Assembly (NCBI GenBank): GCA_018396695.1
Contig: JAGTQU010000001.1
Span: 64,117 to 128,116 of the forward strand
Reading direction: 5' to 3'
Length of the DNA stretch: 64,000 nucleotides
Source of the DNA: Candidatus Bathyarchaeota archaeon
GTDB taxonomy: Archaea; Thermoproteota; Bathyarchaeia; TCS64
Numbering within the stretch: position 1 is the first letter of the stretch; each line of letters begins with the position of its first letter. Shown piece by piece: positions 1 through 9,194 of the stretch. A model generated the notes under the pieces. That model was given only the letters and a program-made list of their open reading frames with translations, was not told the origin of the DNA and did no database searches. Both the position numbers and the translations under genes were made by a program.

Positions 1-555
1 TATCGCCTTGATCGTGGAGTACGTGACGAGTTTACCGACTTGAAGAGAGAGCCTGTATAGGTGGCTTATATGGTTAACGTCAGAGATCACATGAGTCTTT
101 TCGGCGTCAAGACCGCAAGCTATCAGATCTAAAGTGTTCTCATACATGTAACCCGTAGTATCCTCTAGAGTTAGATTATCGTGTATGAGAAACTTCTCGT
201 CATCCGTCATTTGAAAGTATAGGTGAGCGTTGAAAGCATCCTGAAGATACTTAGTAAAAAACCATGGAAGTAGATGACCCAAGTGGACTGGTCCTGAAGG
301 CCCCCGACCCGTATAGAGCCCAACAGGTTTTTCTGCTTCATACATGTCCAGCCACCAGTCTAAGTCACGGTGGGAGAAAAATATCTGCCTCTTCAGCTGG
401 ATGTGCAGATAACCTGCATGTTTCTTCAGCCTTTTTAAAAGCTCCTCAGTAATAGGTTGTGTGCCGAATTGTTCTATGAGCTTTCCATAGTCTACCTCCC
501 CAGAGACCCTCCAAGGGGTAACAACCATCTCTTCTTTTAAATCTCTGCCACTCAA
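1..555 (-). CDS. trpS: Tryptophanyl-tRNA synthetase, N-terminal part (runs off the window)
   Basis: This gene is not in the ORF track because it is cut by the window edge; I translated the minus strand by hand. The protein reads VTPWRVSGEVDYGKLIEQFG, then TGRGPSGPVHLGHLLPW, the class I HIGH-type ATP motif in archaeal/eukaryotic TrpRS context, then MTDDEKF. It charges tRNA-Trp in the cytosol. About 185 residues are present; the rest, including KMSKS, lies outside. Two starts are possible: TTG at 555, preceded at 8 nt by AAGGAAGG, or ATG at 528. Archaeal homologues have only a few residues before the VTPW motif, so either fits. The TTG start lies just after the stop of the small upstream ORF, as in an operon. 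Confidence 0.9.
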   Translation of the reverse strand, partial: MSGRDLKEEMVVTPWRVSGEVDYGKLIEQFGTQPITEELLKRLKKHAGYLHIQLKRQIFFSHRDLDWWLDMYEAEKPVGLYTGRGPSGPVHLGHLLPWFFTKYLQDAFNAHLYFQMTDDEKFLIHDNLTLEDTTGYMYENTLDLIACGLDAEKTHVISDVNHISHLYRLSLQVGKLVTYSTIKAI

Positions 556-557
556 CT

Positions 558-776
558 CTATAACCTTCCTTTTAATGATATGGCTTCTTCATAATCAACT
601 CGAGTTAAAATCTCCGCCAATGTCAAAGTATTTGAATCTAAGTTTCGATAAAGGGTTTCAACCTCATTAAAGAATTTTGAGTTTTTTCCTAGGCTTCGCT
701 TTACTCCTTTGGTAGTATCTTTCTCCAGTCCAGCTCTAACACCATCCTTAAGCCTATAAATCGGGATTAAATTCAA
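558..776 (-). CDS. Small hypothetical ORF upstream of trpS
   Basis: A 72-residue minus-strand ORF with a TTG start ends 2 nt before the TTG of trpS, and its last codons form the purine-rich stretch that could serve as the trpS ribosome-binding site. The protein is charged and probably helical, with no motif I recognise. A TATA-like stretch (TTTATATAC, about 785-793) lies so close upstream that transcription might begin inside the ORF. It may be a real short gene co-transcribed with trpS or just leader sequence. Confidence 0.35.
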   Translation of the reverse strand: MNLIPIYRLKDGVRAGLEKDTTKGVKRSLGKNSKFFNEVETLYRNLDSNTLTLAEILTRVDYEEAISLKGRL

Positions 777-1085
777 CTATGTCGTATATAAATCAATTCA
801 TTAAACTTCTAAAAAATAGCTTCTATAATCTTGGTTTTAGGAATGAAGCTTTAGACCATTACAGTCTGAGGCGAACATACGGTTTAGATTTGATCTTATC
901 CACTTTACTGTATAAAGTCTCGAAAAATAGGTTTCGAAATGGTCTCATTAACTTATTTACTGAAACGAAGGCTTAGATAAGAAAATACTCTCGACTAGCA
1001 TAAAAACGCTCTAAAGCCGCCTAAAAATTTTCAAGAGAAGCTTACTAATTAACATGAAACGGTATTTATTCTATGGGGTGGTGTC
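777..1085. other. AT-rich intergenic region between trpS side and fdhD
   Basis: About 310 nt between divergent genes. It holds an unconvincing 65-residue plus-strand ORF (779-976) with no ribosome-binding site and a low-complexity K/N/L/F-rich product. The minus-strand TATA-like element at about 785-793 and the AT-rich stretch near 1025-1075 (for fdhD) are the only signals I see. Confidence 0.4.
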
Positions 1086-1880
1086 TTGATGATGACTGAA
1101 AAGAGGAACATAGTCGAAGTCAGTTTTAAGCCGGAGCCTTTCGAGTCTAGAATTGAGGAGGAAGTTGCCCTCGACGAGCCTGTATGTATCTTCGTTAATG
1201 GGGAGTATCATGCAACTCTTATAACGACGCCTGATCAGAAAAGGGAGCTGGCACTTGGTTATCTCTTAACTAGCGGAGTCATCACCAGTATCCAAGACGT
1301 GAAATCGATCAGCTTCAGAGGGAAAGATGTTTTCGTGGAACTATGGAAAACTGTGGATCTTAGAGAAGCTTCAATCAACATGATGAATCTCATCGTTACC
1401 TCCTGCGGCTCGAGGATAGCAGAACCAGCTTTTAAACTTCTTAAAATTGAAAGTAGGTTGACTGTAGATGCTGAGGTTCTTCTAAAAATGTTTTCCGAGG
1501 TGAATAAGAGCAGCCGTATACATTTGAGAACAGGAGGCACTCATTCAGCGTTGTTGTGTTCAGGAGTAGGTGAGATCCAGGCGTTCGCCGAGGATGTTGG
1601 AAGGCATAATGCTGTTGACAAAGTGATAGGTTCAATGTTAATAGCGGGAAAATGTTTGAGAGATTGCATGCTAGTAACTTCAGGTAGACTCTCAGGGGAG
1701 ATTGTTCAGAAGGCGGTTAAAGGAGGAATACCTATAGTAGCTTCTTTGACAGTCCCCCTCGCATCAGGGATAAAAATGGCAGAATCAGCTAGAATAACTT
1801 TAATATCCTTATCAAAGGGGAGACTGAAGATATACACTAATCCTGAGAGAATAAGGATTCCAAAAACTGAGAGAAACTAG
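1086..1880 (+). CDS. fdhD: FdhD, sulfurtransferase for formate dehydrogenase maturation
   Basis: FdhD family proteins pass sulfur from a cysteine desulfurase to the Mo/W-bis-MGD cofactor of formate dehydrogenase. The 264-residue length is normal. A conserved loop with a likely sulfur-carrying cysteine is present (VTSCGSR, Cys near residue 106), as are the family signatures EDVGRHNAVDKVIG (about 168-181) and TSGRLSGEIVQKA. Only one Cys occurs in the loop, where the E. coli protein has a CxxC-type motif. The track starts at TTG 1086; two ATGs follow at once (1089, 1092), and GGGGTGGTG just upstream is the ribosome-binding site, so ATG 1089 or 1092 is at least as likely. No formate dehydrogenase gene lies nearby; the neighbour is a tungsten-type AOR. 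Confidence 0.93.
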   Translation: MMMTEKRNIVEVSFKPEPFESRIEEEVALDEPVCIFVNGEYHATLITTPDQKRELALGYLLTSGVITSIQDVKSISFRGKDVFVELWKTVDLREASINMMNLIVTSCGSRIAEPAFKLLKIESRLTVDAEVLLKMFSEVNKSSRIHLRTGGTHSALLCSGVGEIQAFAEDVGRHNAVDKVIGSMLIAGKCLRDCMLVTSGRLSGEIVQKAVKGGIPIVASLTVPLASGIKMAESARITLISLSKGRLKIYTNPERIRIPKTERN

Positions 1881-1898
1881 CTAGTGAAATACCTATTC

Positions 1899-2387
1899 TT
1901 ATAGTTTAAGTAAGAAAAGTTCAGAAAACCTCTTCGATTTAGCTCTTTTCGTTTGCAGGTCCAATTTATCTTTAGGAACATAGCTTATAGCCTGAGGCTC
2001 ACAATATTTGACGCATTCTGGATCACCATTGCAGAGATCACATTTGAACGCTACATTCGTAACTGGATCTAAGCTAACTCCTCCAATGGGACAAGCCACA
2101 GTACAAACTCTACACCCAACACAAGCCTCCTCGTTAATGATCATTGCTCCAGTATTCGGATCCTTCGATATCGCGTTTAAAGGACAAGCATCCATGCATA
2201 GTGGAGTACTACATTGCTGGCAAACCATGGGAACATAGTTATGGAATTCACCTCGCTTTTCAAATCTTATGACTTTTATTCTAGACCTTGAAGGATAGAC
2301 TCTACCAGTCTTCTTAAGAGAACAGGCCACTTCGCAAGTTCTACAGCCTACACACTTCTCGATGTCTACCTGAATCACTTTTTCCAA
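1899..2387 (-). CDS. 4Fe-4S ferredoxin-type electron transfer subunit paired with AOR
   Basis: A 162-residue iron-sulfur protein of the HycB/DMSO-reductase B-subunit type. Four cysteine groups are visible: CVGCRTCEVAC (about 12-22), CQQCSTPLCMDACP (about 57-70), CVGCRVCTVACP (about 89-100) and CDLCNGDPECVKYC (about 116-129), enough for four [4Fe-4S] clusters. It starts 3 nt after the AOR stop codon in the same operon, so it very likely accepts electrons from the AOR and passes them on. ORFs with this arrangement are common partners of archaeal tungsten oxidoreductases. Cytosolic: no signal peptide or membrane segment. Confidence 0.9.
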   Translation of the reverse strand: MEKVIQVDIEKCVGCRTCEVACSLKKTGRVYPSRSRIKVIRFEKRGEFHNYVPMVCQQCSTPLCMDACPLNAISKDPNTGAMIINEEACVGCRVCTVACPIGGVSLDPVTNVAFKCDLCNGDPECVKYCEPQAISYVPKDKLDLQTKRAKSKRFSELFLLKL

Positions 2388-2390
2388 ATC

Positions 2391-4385
2391 TTACTCCTCC
2401 TCTATTTCGCCACCTAGCTTTCCCATTTTTCCTAGCTGTTCTGCAACATCTCTCATATCAAGCTTCTCAAGAGTACTTCCTTTAGGCAACCCTGAAGATA
2501 CCGCCCATCCTCTCAGCAAATAATACTCGTCCTTCATCCTCTCGAATCTTTCTTTGTCAAGTTTCCTTCCTGCCAATGGGCCGTCAGGTATAGGGACTTT
2601 GAAAAAGAATTCAGGAATAGTATCCTTCTCCCTGCATTTTCCATCCCTGACGACTATGGCTCTCTCAAGGTTGCAGATCCTTTCCCCGTATTTGAAGAGA
2701 CCAGCTTCATCTATCTCGATCCCAGTTGCTGCAGTGAACCGTTCCGCTGCGAAATTGTAAGACATATCTCCAATCTGAGACCCTGGCGCACCAACCCTTG
2801 ATGGACGGATCATAGTTGTGCAATAGCCTAGAGAGTCAGTTACAGCTGCGCCATTCATCTCGTAGATTAAGGCTGCCGGTTTTCCCTCATATTCTGTAGC
2901 TATGATCGCCTTTTCCGTGCCGAACATTTTCTTCGACCATGCAAGTGCCGCCGCCTTCTCTTCAGGAGGAAGTCCTTTGTATCCCTCTCGAGCAGGCTTA
3001 TCCCAGATAACTACGTGATAAGTTGTAGCCCTAAGGCTGTTCCCTCTCTCCGAGATAGCCTCGCCAAGAGCTGTGCCTGGCTCCGCGCGGAATTCGAAGG
3101 TTCTCATAGTCAAGCCTTGATTGTGAATAAGCGTATCAGCAATATCTGACCCAAGATTCCTCGCGAAGAGTAAGGGGCCGTCAGCGAGTTTGTCTCCGAA
3201 ACCTTCCCTATAAGCTATTTTTCGAATGGTTTCGAAAAGGGCTTGAGTGCTTCCTCTCTTAAAGGGTATGCCGTCGAGATCTGCTGAAGAGATCTTCCTC
3301 TCATTGTAAAGATGCATAAGCCATGAGACTATTGTAGCAACCTCTTTGTTATCCATACCGAGGTCGGTCATCATTCTGGTGGCTTTGAATGAAGCTTTCA
3401 GATCGGTCATCCACAGTTTCCATGGCCAGTATGTCGGGTAGCACCTCCAGATGCAAGCCCCGATCTCTGGAACGTTAAATAGGGGTTGACAGGGGAAAGG
3501 GCAACCAAAGCAACCGATATCCTTCTCGAAGTATTCTCCCAGAGCATTCTCCTCGTAAGCCTTCTTGATATCAGGTCGTTCTCGCCAAGCATGTCCTTCA
3601 TAATCGCCGACGACTCCGGCGTCTCCTACAAGAAAACCTTGTAGGTAAGCATCCATTCCTTTATTTCTAGGAATGCTGACATTAAGCTTCTTCGCCTCTC
3701 TAACTTTTTCGACGAGTATTCTATTCAGCTCGAGAACCTTCTCTGGGTCGTAGACGTTTACCGATTTTGTGCCACGCACCGCGACGGATTTCAACTTTTT
3801 ATAGCCCATAACAGCCCCTAGAGGCGTCCCGCTTCTGTACCCATGTTCAACGGTCGCTTGGACGGCAAGATTTTCGCCAGCAGGGCCTATGCTGGCAACC
3901 TGTATATCTTCGTCTCCGACATCCTCCTTTATCATAGACTCAGTTTCGAAGGTCCCTCTCCCCCAAATGTCACGAGCATCTCTTATTTCTACATCATCGT
4001 TGTAGACGTAGAGGTAAACGGGTTTCCCCGCCCTTCCTTTCACAACTATGTGATCGTATCCAGCAAATTTTAGTTCAGGAGCCCATAATCCTCCCATTCC
4101 GACGTTTCCATAAGAGTAAGATTCAGTCTTTGAAGGTGAAACCGTTGTCACTTCCATTCTAGAGGCGCCTATGAGTCCTGTTCCGGCTAACGCTCCGGCG
4201 CCGAAGATTAGTGGAGTTTCCTCATCATATGGGCTTTGATTTGGTTTAGAGTGATTCCAGAATAACCATGCGTTGATGCCTCTTCCTCCTAGATAGCGCC
4301 TAGCTTCATCGCTTAACGTTTCTGTTGAGACTTTCCCTTTCGATAAGTCCACGTTAAGAATCTTACCAGCCCAACCATAGATCAA
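2391..4385 (-). CDS. aor: Aldehyde ferredoxin oxidoreductase family, tungsten-pterin enzyme
   Basis: At 664 residues this matches the AOR/FOR/GAPOR family, which oxidises aldehydes to acids with ferredoxin as acceptor, using a W-bis-pterin and one [4Fe-4S] cluster. The N-terminus MIYGWAGKILNVDLSKG and the YLGGRGIN segment are typical. Cluster ligands are GCFGCPFPC (about 291-298) plus a distal Cys in LGYCTT (about 521). The start is TTG at 4385, preceded by GAAGGGAA, and places the conserved N-terminus correctly. The ferredoxin-type gene follows 3 nt downstream. The substrate cannot be told from sequence. The gene diverges from the CCG-domain protein at 4499, which might share its electron pathway (inference). 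Confidence 0.93.
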   Translation of the reverse strand: MIYGWAGKILNVDLSKGKVSTETLSDEARRYLGGRGINAWLFWNHSKPNQSPYDEETPLIFGAGALAGTGLIGASRMEVTTVSPSKTESYSYGNVGMGGLWAPELKFAGYDHIVVKGRAGKPVYLYVYNDDVEIRDARDIWGRGTFETESMIKEDVGDEDIQVASIGPAGENLAVQATVEHGYRSGTPLGAVMGYKKLKSVAVRGTKSVNVYDPEKVLELNRILVEKVREAKKLNVSIPRNKGMDAYLQGFLVGDAGVVGDYEGHAWRERPDIKKAYEENALGEYFEKDIGCFGCPFPCQPLFNVPEIGACIWRCYPTYWPWKLWMTDLKASFKATRMMTDLGMDNKEVATIVSWLMHLYNERKISSADLDGIPFKRGSTQALFETIRKIAYREGFGDKLADGPLLFARNLGSDIADTLIHNQGLTMRTFEFRAEPGTALGEAISERGNSLRATTYHVVIWDKPAREGYKGLPPEEKAAALAWSKKMFGTEKAIIATEYEGKPAALIYEMNGAAVTDSLGYCTTMIRPSRVGAPGSQIGDMSYNFAAERFTAATGIEIDEAGLFKYGERICNLERAIVVRDGKCREKDTIPEFFFKVPIPDGPLAGRKLDKERFERMKDEYYLLRGWAVSSGLPKGSTLEKLDMRDVAEQLGKMGKLGGEIEEE

Positions 4386-4498
4386 TGAAGTTCCCTTCTA
4401 ATCTTTAGTCTTTCATGTTTTTTATACTTTCGATAGCGTTTGCTATTGGATTAGGATCATCGAGATGTGAGTGAAACTTAATATCCTTTTAATGGGAG

Positions 4499-6034
4499 AT
4501 GATAAAAGAGTCTCCTTTGACAAAAAATGGATCTAAAGACTTGATTGAAAACCTCATCAAAATTTTTGGAAGAGAGAATGTTCTAACAGAGCTTGAAGAT
4601 CTCTATGTTTACTCACATTGGGGAGCTTTCGCATCTAAGAAAAGAAGATTACCTGTAGCCGTCGTAAGATTGAGGTCTTTTGGAGAAGAAGAAAAACTAG
4701 AAGAGTTGATTGGAGACTCAGGCTTTAAGATCCTTAGACTTGATCAAACTATTAGTTACCTGAGGGAATCTGATGCTTCTTACATCATAGTTGATTATAG
4801 GAAACGTCAAAATCCGGATCATCTCGCAATAAAGGTTCGTTCAAGAAGCAGGGAGGAAGAGGACAAGAAAAGTAGGCTCAGAGGTGCATCATCTGTATAC
4901 AAAAGATTTGTCGAGAATTTGAAAAATGTAGCTGGCTATCGGTTGGATGAGAATGTTGATGCTGAGGATGGATTCTGTGTTGTGCATAGACCTCCTTATG
5001 ACTCCGAGACCTTCTCCGCTAAAGGTCGGTTAACGCTTTTAAGAGGGATTTTTAAAGGAGACCTTAAACCGACTTCAAGACTAGTTGAATCAATCTTTAC
5101 ATGTACCGCCTGTGGTCAATGCTATGATCAAGGAACTAGCGAAGGGTTCGAGATTAATAATGCGATCATCCAAGCTAGAAGAGAGATCAAAAAATTTAGT
5201 GCAGCTCCAAAGCAGTCTTTAACTCTTTTGAAAAATATTCAGGGACTCCAGAACCCCTTCGGAATGCCAACAGAAGATAGGGATCTCTGGTTCGAAGAGT
5301 CGGTTGAAGAGCATCCCTACAAAGGTAATAGCATCCTCTATTGGGCTGGCTGTTCAACGGCATACAGGCTCCCAAATATCGTTGAATCAATGGTCAAGGT
5401 GATGGAGGAAGCCGAGGTTGATTTCGGATTGCTTGGTAAGGATGAGGGATGCTGCGGGCTAATCCTGTACTTATTAGGATTCTGGGATGAAGCCGAGGAA
5501 AATGCGCGAAGGATTGTAAACAAACTGAACAGTCTTAAAGTCAGAGAAGTCGTGACGAGTTGTGCTGGATGCTTCTACATGTTCAGCAGAGTCTTCAAAA
5601 ATCTAGATGTAGATTTTCGCTTCAATATTAGACACTCCTCACAGATAATAGAATCTCTCATCTTGAAAGGGTTTCTCCATCTTGAAACGTTGAAAGGTAG
5701 CTACGTCTGGCACGACCCATGCGATTTAGGAAGGCATAGCGGAGTGTATGAGCCTCCCCGTCGAGTTCTAAAGTCGATATCGGACCTAGTGTTGAAGGAG
5801 CAGACTCTTAATAAGCAACATACCCTGTGCTGCGGAGCGGGTGGAGGGCTCTGGATGTATAATAGTGGATTGGCTGAGAGCATAGCTCAACTTAAGATCG
5901 AGGAAGCGATCAATAGATTGAAGGTTGATGGGTTGGTAACAGGTTGTCCAAATTGTATATTAAGCTTGAGGAATGTCGCAGGCTCAAAACTACCAGTTCT
6001 AGATATTTCAGAATTGGTGGCTATGATCCTCTGA
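4499..6034 (+). CDS. HdrD/GlpC-like iron-sulfur protein with two CCG domains
   Basis: A 511-residue cytosolic redox protein. Residues 1 to about 150 resemble no domain I can name. A single CxxCxxC group (CTACGQC, about 201-207) stands where GlpC/HdrD/LutA relatives carry two ferredoxin-type clusters; the first cluster is degenerate, with one Cys near GFCVVHRPP. Two cysteine-rich CCG domains follow: GCSTAYRL, DEGCCG and TSCAGC (about 284-362), then HDPCDLGRHSG, LCCGAGGG and TGCPNC (about 405-486). CCG domains bind noncubane [4Fe-4S] clusters or serve as quinone/disulfide reductase subunits. The gene diverges from aor. Physiological partner unknown; a lactate- or glycerol-type dehydrogenase subunit or an Hdr-like electron carrier are both possible. 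Confidence 0.8.
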   Translation: MIKESPLTKNGSKDLIENLIKIFGRENVLTELEDLYVYSHWGAFASKKRRLPVAVVRLRSFGEEEKLEELIGDSGFKILRLDQTISYLRESDASYIIVDYRKRQNPDHLAIKVRSRSREEEDKKSRLRGASSVYKRFVENLKNVAGYRLDENVDAEDGFCVVHRPPYDSETFSAKGRLTLLRGIFKGDLKPTSRLVESIFTCTACGQCYDQGTSEGFEINNAIIQARREIKKFSAAPKQSLTLLKNIQGLQNPFGMPTEDRDLWFEESVEEHPYKGNSILYWAGCSTAYRLPNIVESMVKVMEEAEVDFGLLGKDEGCCGLILYLLGFWDEAEENARRIVNKLNSLKVREVVTSCAGCFYMFSRVFKNLDVDFRFNIRHSSQIIESLILKGFLHLETLKGSYVWHDPCDLGRHSGVYEPPRRVLKSISDLVLKEQTLNKQHTLCCGAGGGLWMYNSGLAESIAQLKIEEAINRLKVDGLVTGCPNCILSLRNVAGSKLPVLDISELVAMIL

Positions 6035-6132
6035 GATGTTTCCATCTGTTTTCCACTCGGCTTGTGGTAGCAAAGATTCATTAAATTTATAACTAGCTGA
6101 ACTCAATTAAAAACGACTCATCGGGTGTTCCC

Positions 6133-7350
6133 ATGGTCTATGACTTCTTAACTCTGGATGATGTAGATGTATATGGGAAGACCGTCTTCCTACGCGTCGA
6201 CATTAACTCCCCATTGGATCCAAGTTCGAAAAGAATACTAGACGATTCGCGGATAAAGGCTGCTGTGGAGACCTTGAAAAGCCTCAAGGAGGCTAAGGTA
6301 GTTTTAGGGGCGCACCAGAGCCGTCCTGGAAGATATGATTTTACCTCTCTTGAGCTTCACACTAGAGTCCTCCAAATGTATCATAATAGTAAGATAACTT
6401 TCGTTGACGATGTGATAGGTGAGAAAGCTCAGTCAGCCATCAAGTCTCTGAAAGTTGGAGAGGTCCTTGTTTTAGATAATCTTCGAAAGATTGACGAAGA
6501 GAATGAGAGTAAGCCTCCTGAAGAACTCGTTAAAACCAGTTTAGTGAGAACCTTAGCTCCATTTTTCGATCTGATGGTTAATGATGCCTTCGCCGCGGGG
6601 CATCGTAGTCAGCCTAGTCTAGTTGGCTTCGGAGAACTGATGCCAATGGTGGCTGGTAGACTTATGCAGAGAGAGCTTGAAGCCTTGAATAGAGTGACTG
6701 AAAATCCTGAAAGACCTAACATATTTGTTCTAGGTGGTGTCAAGATCGAAGATAGGTTGCCAGTGATGAGACGCGTCCTCAAAGATGGAATAGCAGATAA
6801 GATACTCTTAGGCGGGGCTATTCACGAAGTATTCCAAATAGCGCGAGGGTTTATGCAGAAGAGACTCAACACATTGAAAGATGAGGAGAAGGCTCATCTA
6901 GAGGAAGCGAAAAAATTGCTTGAAACATATGATGAAAAGATAGAGCTGCCAGTTGATGTAGCTTTAGATGTAAAGGGTGAGAGAGTTGAAATCAGCATCG
7001 AAAAAATCACAGATGAAACGGATATCTACGACATAGGCTTGAACACTATTGCCCGATACTGCGACCAAGTAAAGAATGCTGGAACAATAGTAGCCGAAGG
7101 TCCTCTAGGCATGTTTGAGCGAAGAGGGTTCGACTCCGGGACTAAGGAGCTTCTCAGAGCCATGGCATATTCGAATGGGTTTACACTCGTTGGAGGAGGG
7201 CATCTCGGAAGCATGGCTTCGATGATGGATCTTGAGAGTAGAATGAGGCACGTCAGCACCGGAGGGGGAGCAATGCTTACACTACTCGCGGGAGAGAGTA
7301 TGCCAGTCATAGAAGCCCTAGAACGATCCAAACGGAAATACTGCTACTAA
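6133..7350 (+). CDS. pgk: Phosphoglycerate kinase
   Basis: Interconverts 1,3-bisphosphoglycerate and 3-phosphoglycerate with ADP/ATP in glycolysis and gluconeogenesis. The 405-residue length and archaeal PGK signatures agree: VFLRVDINSPLD (about 19-30), HQSRPG, VLDNLRK, NDAFAAGHRSQPS, EGPLGMFE and the C-terminal HVSTGGGAML. ATG 6133 follows GGGTGTTCCC, a weak ribosome-binding site. The gene stands alone, followed 43 nt later by tRNA-Pro. Confidence 0.97.
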   Translation: MVYDFLTLDDVDVYGKTVFLRVDINSPLDPSSKRILDDSRIKAAVETLKSLKEAKVVLGAHQSRPGRYDFTSLELHTRVLQMYHNSKITFVDDVIGEKAQSAIKSLKVGEVLVLDNLRKIDEENESKPPEELVKTSLVRTLAPFFDLMVNDAFAAGHRSQPSLVGFGELMPMVAGRLMQRELEALNRVTENPERPNIFVLGGVKIEDRLPVMRRVLKDGIADKILLGGAIHEVFQIARGFMQKRLNTLKDEEKAHLEEAKKLLETYDEKIELPVDVALDVKGERVEISIEKITDETDIYDIGLNTIARYCDQVKNAGTIVAEGPLGMFERRGFDSGTKELLRAMAYSNGFTLVGGGHLGSMASMMDLESRMRHVSTGGGAMLTLLAGESMPVIEALERSKRKYCY

Positions 7351-7393
7351 TCTGATAAAGTTTAAAGAAATGATCTTGATACTTCACTCAAGA

Positions 7394-7472
7394 GGGGCCG
7401 TGGTCCAGCTTGGTCTAAGATGCGCGGCTTGGGCCCGCGAGGTCCCCGGTTCAAATCCGGGCGGCCCCACCA
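7394..7472 (+). tRNA. tRNA-Pro (anticodon UGG)
   Basis: Acceptor arms GGGGCCG and CGGCCCC pair fully. The anticodon stem CGCGG/CCGCG encloses the loop CTTGGGC, with anticodon TGG. The T arm is CCCGG-TTCAAAT-CCGGG. The 3' CCA is encoded (ACCA at 7469-7472). No intron is present. The D stem includes a G-U pair and one mismatch, which archaeal tRNAs tolerate. Confidence 0.95.
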
Positions 7473-7535
7473 GTATGATGCATACATTATTAATCCTATC
7501 TCTTATTTTTTAGAAGAGATTTAATCCAGTTTAAC

Positions 7536-7545
7536 CATAAATATT
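7536..7545 (+). promoter_or_regulatory. TATA-like box of tRNA-Cys
   Basis: CATAAATATT lies about 30-39 nt before the mature 5' end of tRNA-Cys, the usual place for an archaeal TATA box when a short 5' leader is trimmed. A T-rich run downstream of tRNA-Pro (about 7500-7512) may end the previous transcript. Confidence 0.5.
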
Positions 7546-7574
7546 ATTTTCTCCGATTGTATTTAGTTATTGAA

Positions 7575-7647
7575 GCCGGGTTGGCTGAGAGGTTTAGGCG
7601 GCTGCCTGCAGAGCAGCTTTATGGGGGTTCGAATCCCTCACCCGGCT
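7575..7647 (+). tRNA. tRNA-Cys (anticodon GCA)
   Basis: Acceptor GCCGGGT pairs with ACCCGGC. The anticodon stem GCTGC/GCAGC encloses CTGCAGA, anticodon GCA. The T arm is GGGGG-TTCGAAT-CCCTC. The discriminator base is T (U73), the hallmark of tRNA-Cys. CCA is not encoded, unlike the neighbouring tRNA-Pro. The ORF in the track at 7570-7761 runs through this gene and is spurious. Confidence 0.95.
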
Positions 7648-7909
7648 CTCGATAGTAGTTTGCTTAATAGTATTTTTTCTTCTATTGGAATCTATAGCGA
7701 GGATTTGGATATTCTGCCGTATTTTGGCATCAAACTTAAATGCAAGATCCTTTATTGTTGAGGCGGTTATGAAAAATAGTAGATGCGTTTAGATCTCGAA
7801 TTCTCGGTTTGAGATGTATCTTTTCATAATCTCTCCTCAATAAACTCTTTTAGAGGATTCCAGAATATTTTCATCCGATTAGATTTTAAATTCTACCACG
7901 TCAACAAGT

Positions 7910-9088
7910 GTGAAGAGTCTGATGGATAAGAAGGCAAAAAACGAGAATACCTGCGTCCTATGTGGTGACTCCAGTAGATACATCTCTAAAACTCTCGGAG
8001 TATGCGCTGAATGTGTGAGAAAAGGAGGTAAAACTGCTCTTAATCTTATAAGAGAGGTTCATGCGGCTGTAAGAAGAGCTCTTAATCTCCCCCCTCAACC
8101 TCCGAGGAGTCGGTCAGGCATATCTTGCAATATTTGTTCTAATCGTTGCAGCATCGGTGAGGGGGAGAAAGGCTACTGTGGTCTGAGATGGAATGACGGG
8201 AAGATCGTATCCAGAATCAGCAGTTCTGAAGGACTCCTATACGCTTATCTGGATCCTCACATCACTAATTGTTGTTCTTCATGGTTCTGTCCTGGAGGAA
8301 CTGGCTCAGGCTATCCTATGTTCGCGAAGACATGTGGACCTGAATATGGGTTCCATAATCTTTCAGTCTTCTTATATGGGTGCAATTTTGACTGCCTATT
8401 TTGTCAGAATCCCAGCCACAAAGTGTTCGAGGATAAGCCCGTAAAGAGCATTGAAAGTTTTGTAAGACTAGTTAAGGGTGACCCTAAGATCACTTGTATC
8501 TGCTTCTTTGGCGGGTCTCCTGAACCTCAGTTGCCTTTCGTCATCGAAGCTTCGAGGGCTACTCTTGAAAGTGTAGAAGGTAGAGTGCTCAGGATCTGTT
8601 TTGAGTGGAACGGGTGTGGTAGCGAAGATTTGGTTCAGAAAGCTGCAGAACTGTCTTTCGAGAGTGGTGGAAACCTGAAATTCGACTTGAAATGTTTCAA
8701 CCCGTTTCTCAGTCTTGCCCTCTCAGGGGTAAATAATAGCGCGGCTTACAGAAACTTTGAGAACATTGCGAAGATATATAAAGAGTCTCGTCAGGGTCTG
8801 CCTCTAATTACGGCTACAACACTTCTCGTTCCAGGCTATGTGGATGCTAAAGAGGTTGACAGCATTACAAGGTTTATCTCAAAGCTAGATCCAACGATAC
8901 CTTACGGGTTACTTGTGTTCTATCCAGCTTTTATGATGCGTGATCTACCTGTCACATCTATCAGACAGGTTATCGATTGTTATAAAGTAGCTAAACAACA
9001 CCTCGATAAGGTTCACGTGGGGAATCTTCACCTTTTAGGTATAAGGAATATGGATTATTTTGAAAAGATCATGAAATCTCAATTTTAA
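7910..9088 (+). CDS. Radical SAM protein, PflA-like, with N-terminal zinc-ribbon-like cysteines
   Basis: The radical SAM motif CNFDCLFC lies at about residues 163-170, after the lead FLYGC typical of pyruvate formate-lyase activating enzyme-like proteins. Upstream are two cysteine clusters: CVLCGDSS with CAEC (about 15-40), likely a zinc ribbon, and CNICSNRCSIGEGEKGYCG (about 74-92), which recalls the extra cysteines of AmmeMemoRadiSam-type enzymes. The substrate is unknown, and no obvious glycyl-radical enzyme is adjacent. Track start is GTG 7910; ATG 7922 in frame is an alternative and loses no conserved sequence. Confidence 0.85.
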   Translation: MKSLMDKKAKNENTCVLCGDSSRYISKTLGVCAECVRKGGKTALNLIREVHAAVRRALNLPPQPPRSRSGISCNICSNRCSIGEGEKGYCGLRWNDGKIVSRISSSEGLLYAYLDPHITNCCSSWFCPGGTGSGYPMFAKTCGPEYGFHNLSVFLYGCNFDCLFCQNPSHKVFEDKPVKSIESFVRLVKGDPKITCICFFGGSPEPQLPFVIEASRATLESVEGRVLRICFEWNGCGSEDLVQKAAELSFESGGNLKFDLKCFNPFLSLALSGVNNSAAYRNFENIAKIYKESRQGLPLITATTLLVPGYVDAKEVDSITRFISKLDPTIPYGLLVFYPAFMMRDLPVTSIRQVIDCYKVAKQHLDKVHVGNLHLLGIRNMDYFEKIMKSQF

Positions 9089-9194
9089 CTCGTGAATGAA
9101 GAGACTGTTGAGAGCATTCCTCTCTTATAAGGAATCGTTTTAAGAAACCTAATACTTTTCAAATCTTGAAAAACTTGTTTGAGGGAAAAGGCTG

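Noticed and set aside
264-452. 62-residue plus-strand ORF
   Set aside because: It is antisense to the trpS reading frame, which carries clear class I synthetase motifs.
779-976. 65-residue plus-strand ORF
   Set aside because: No ribosome-binding site, no similarity I recognise, and AT-driven low-complexity composition; treated as intergenic.
7570-7761. 63-residue ORF
   Set aside because: It reads through tRNA-Cys and has no independent support.
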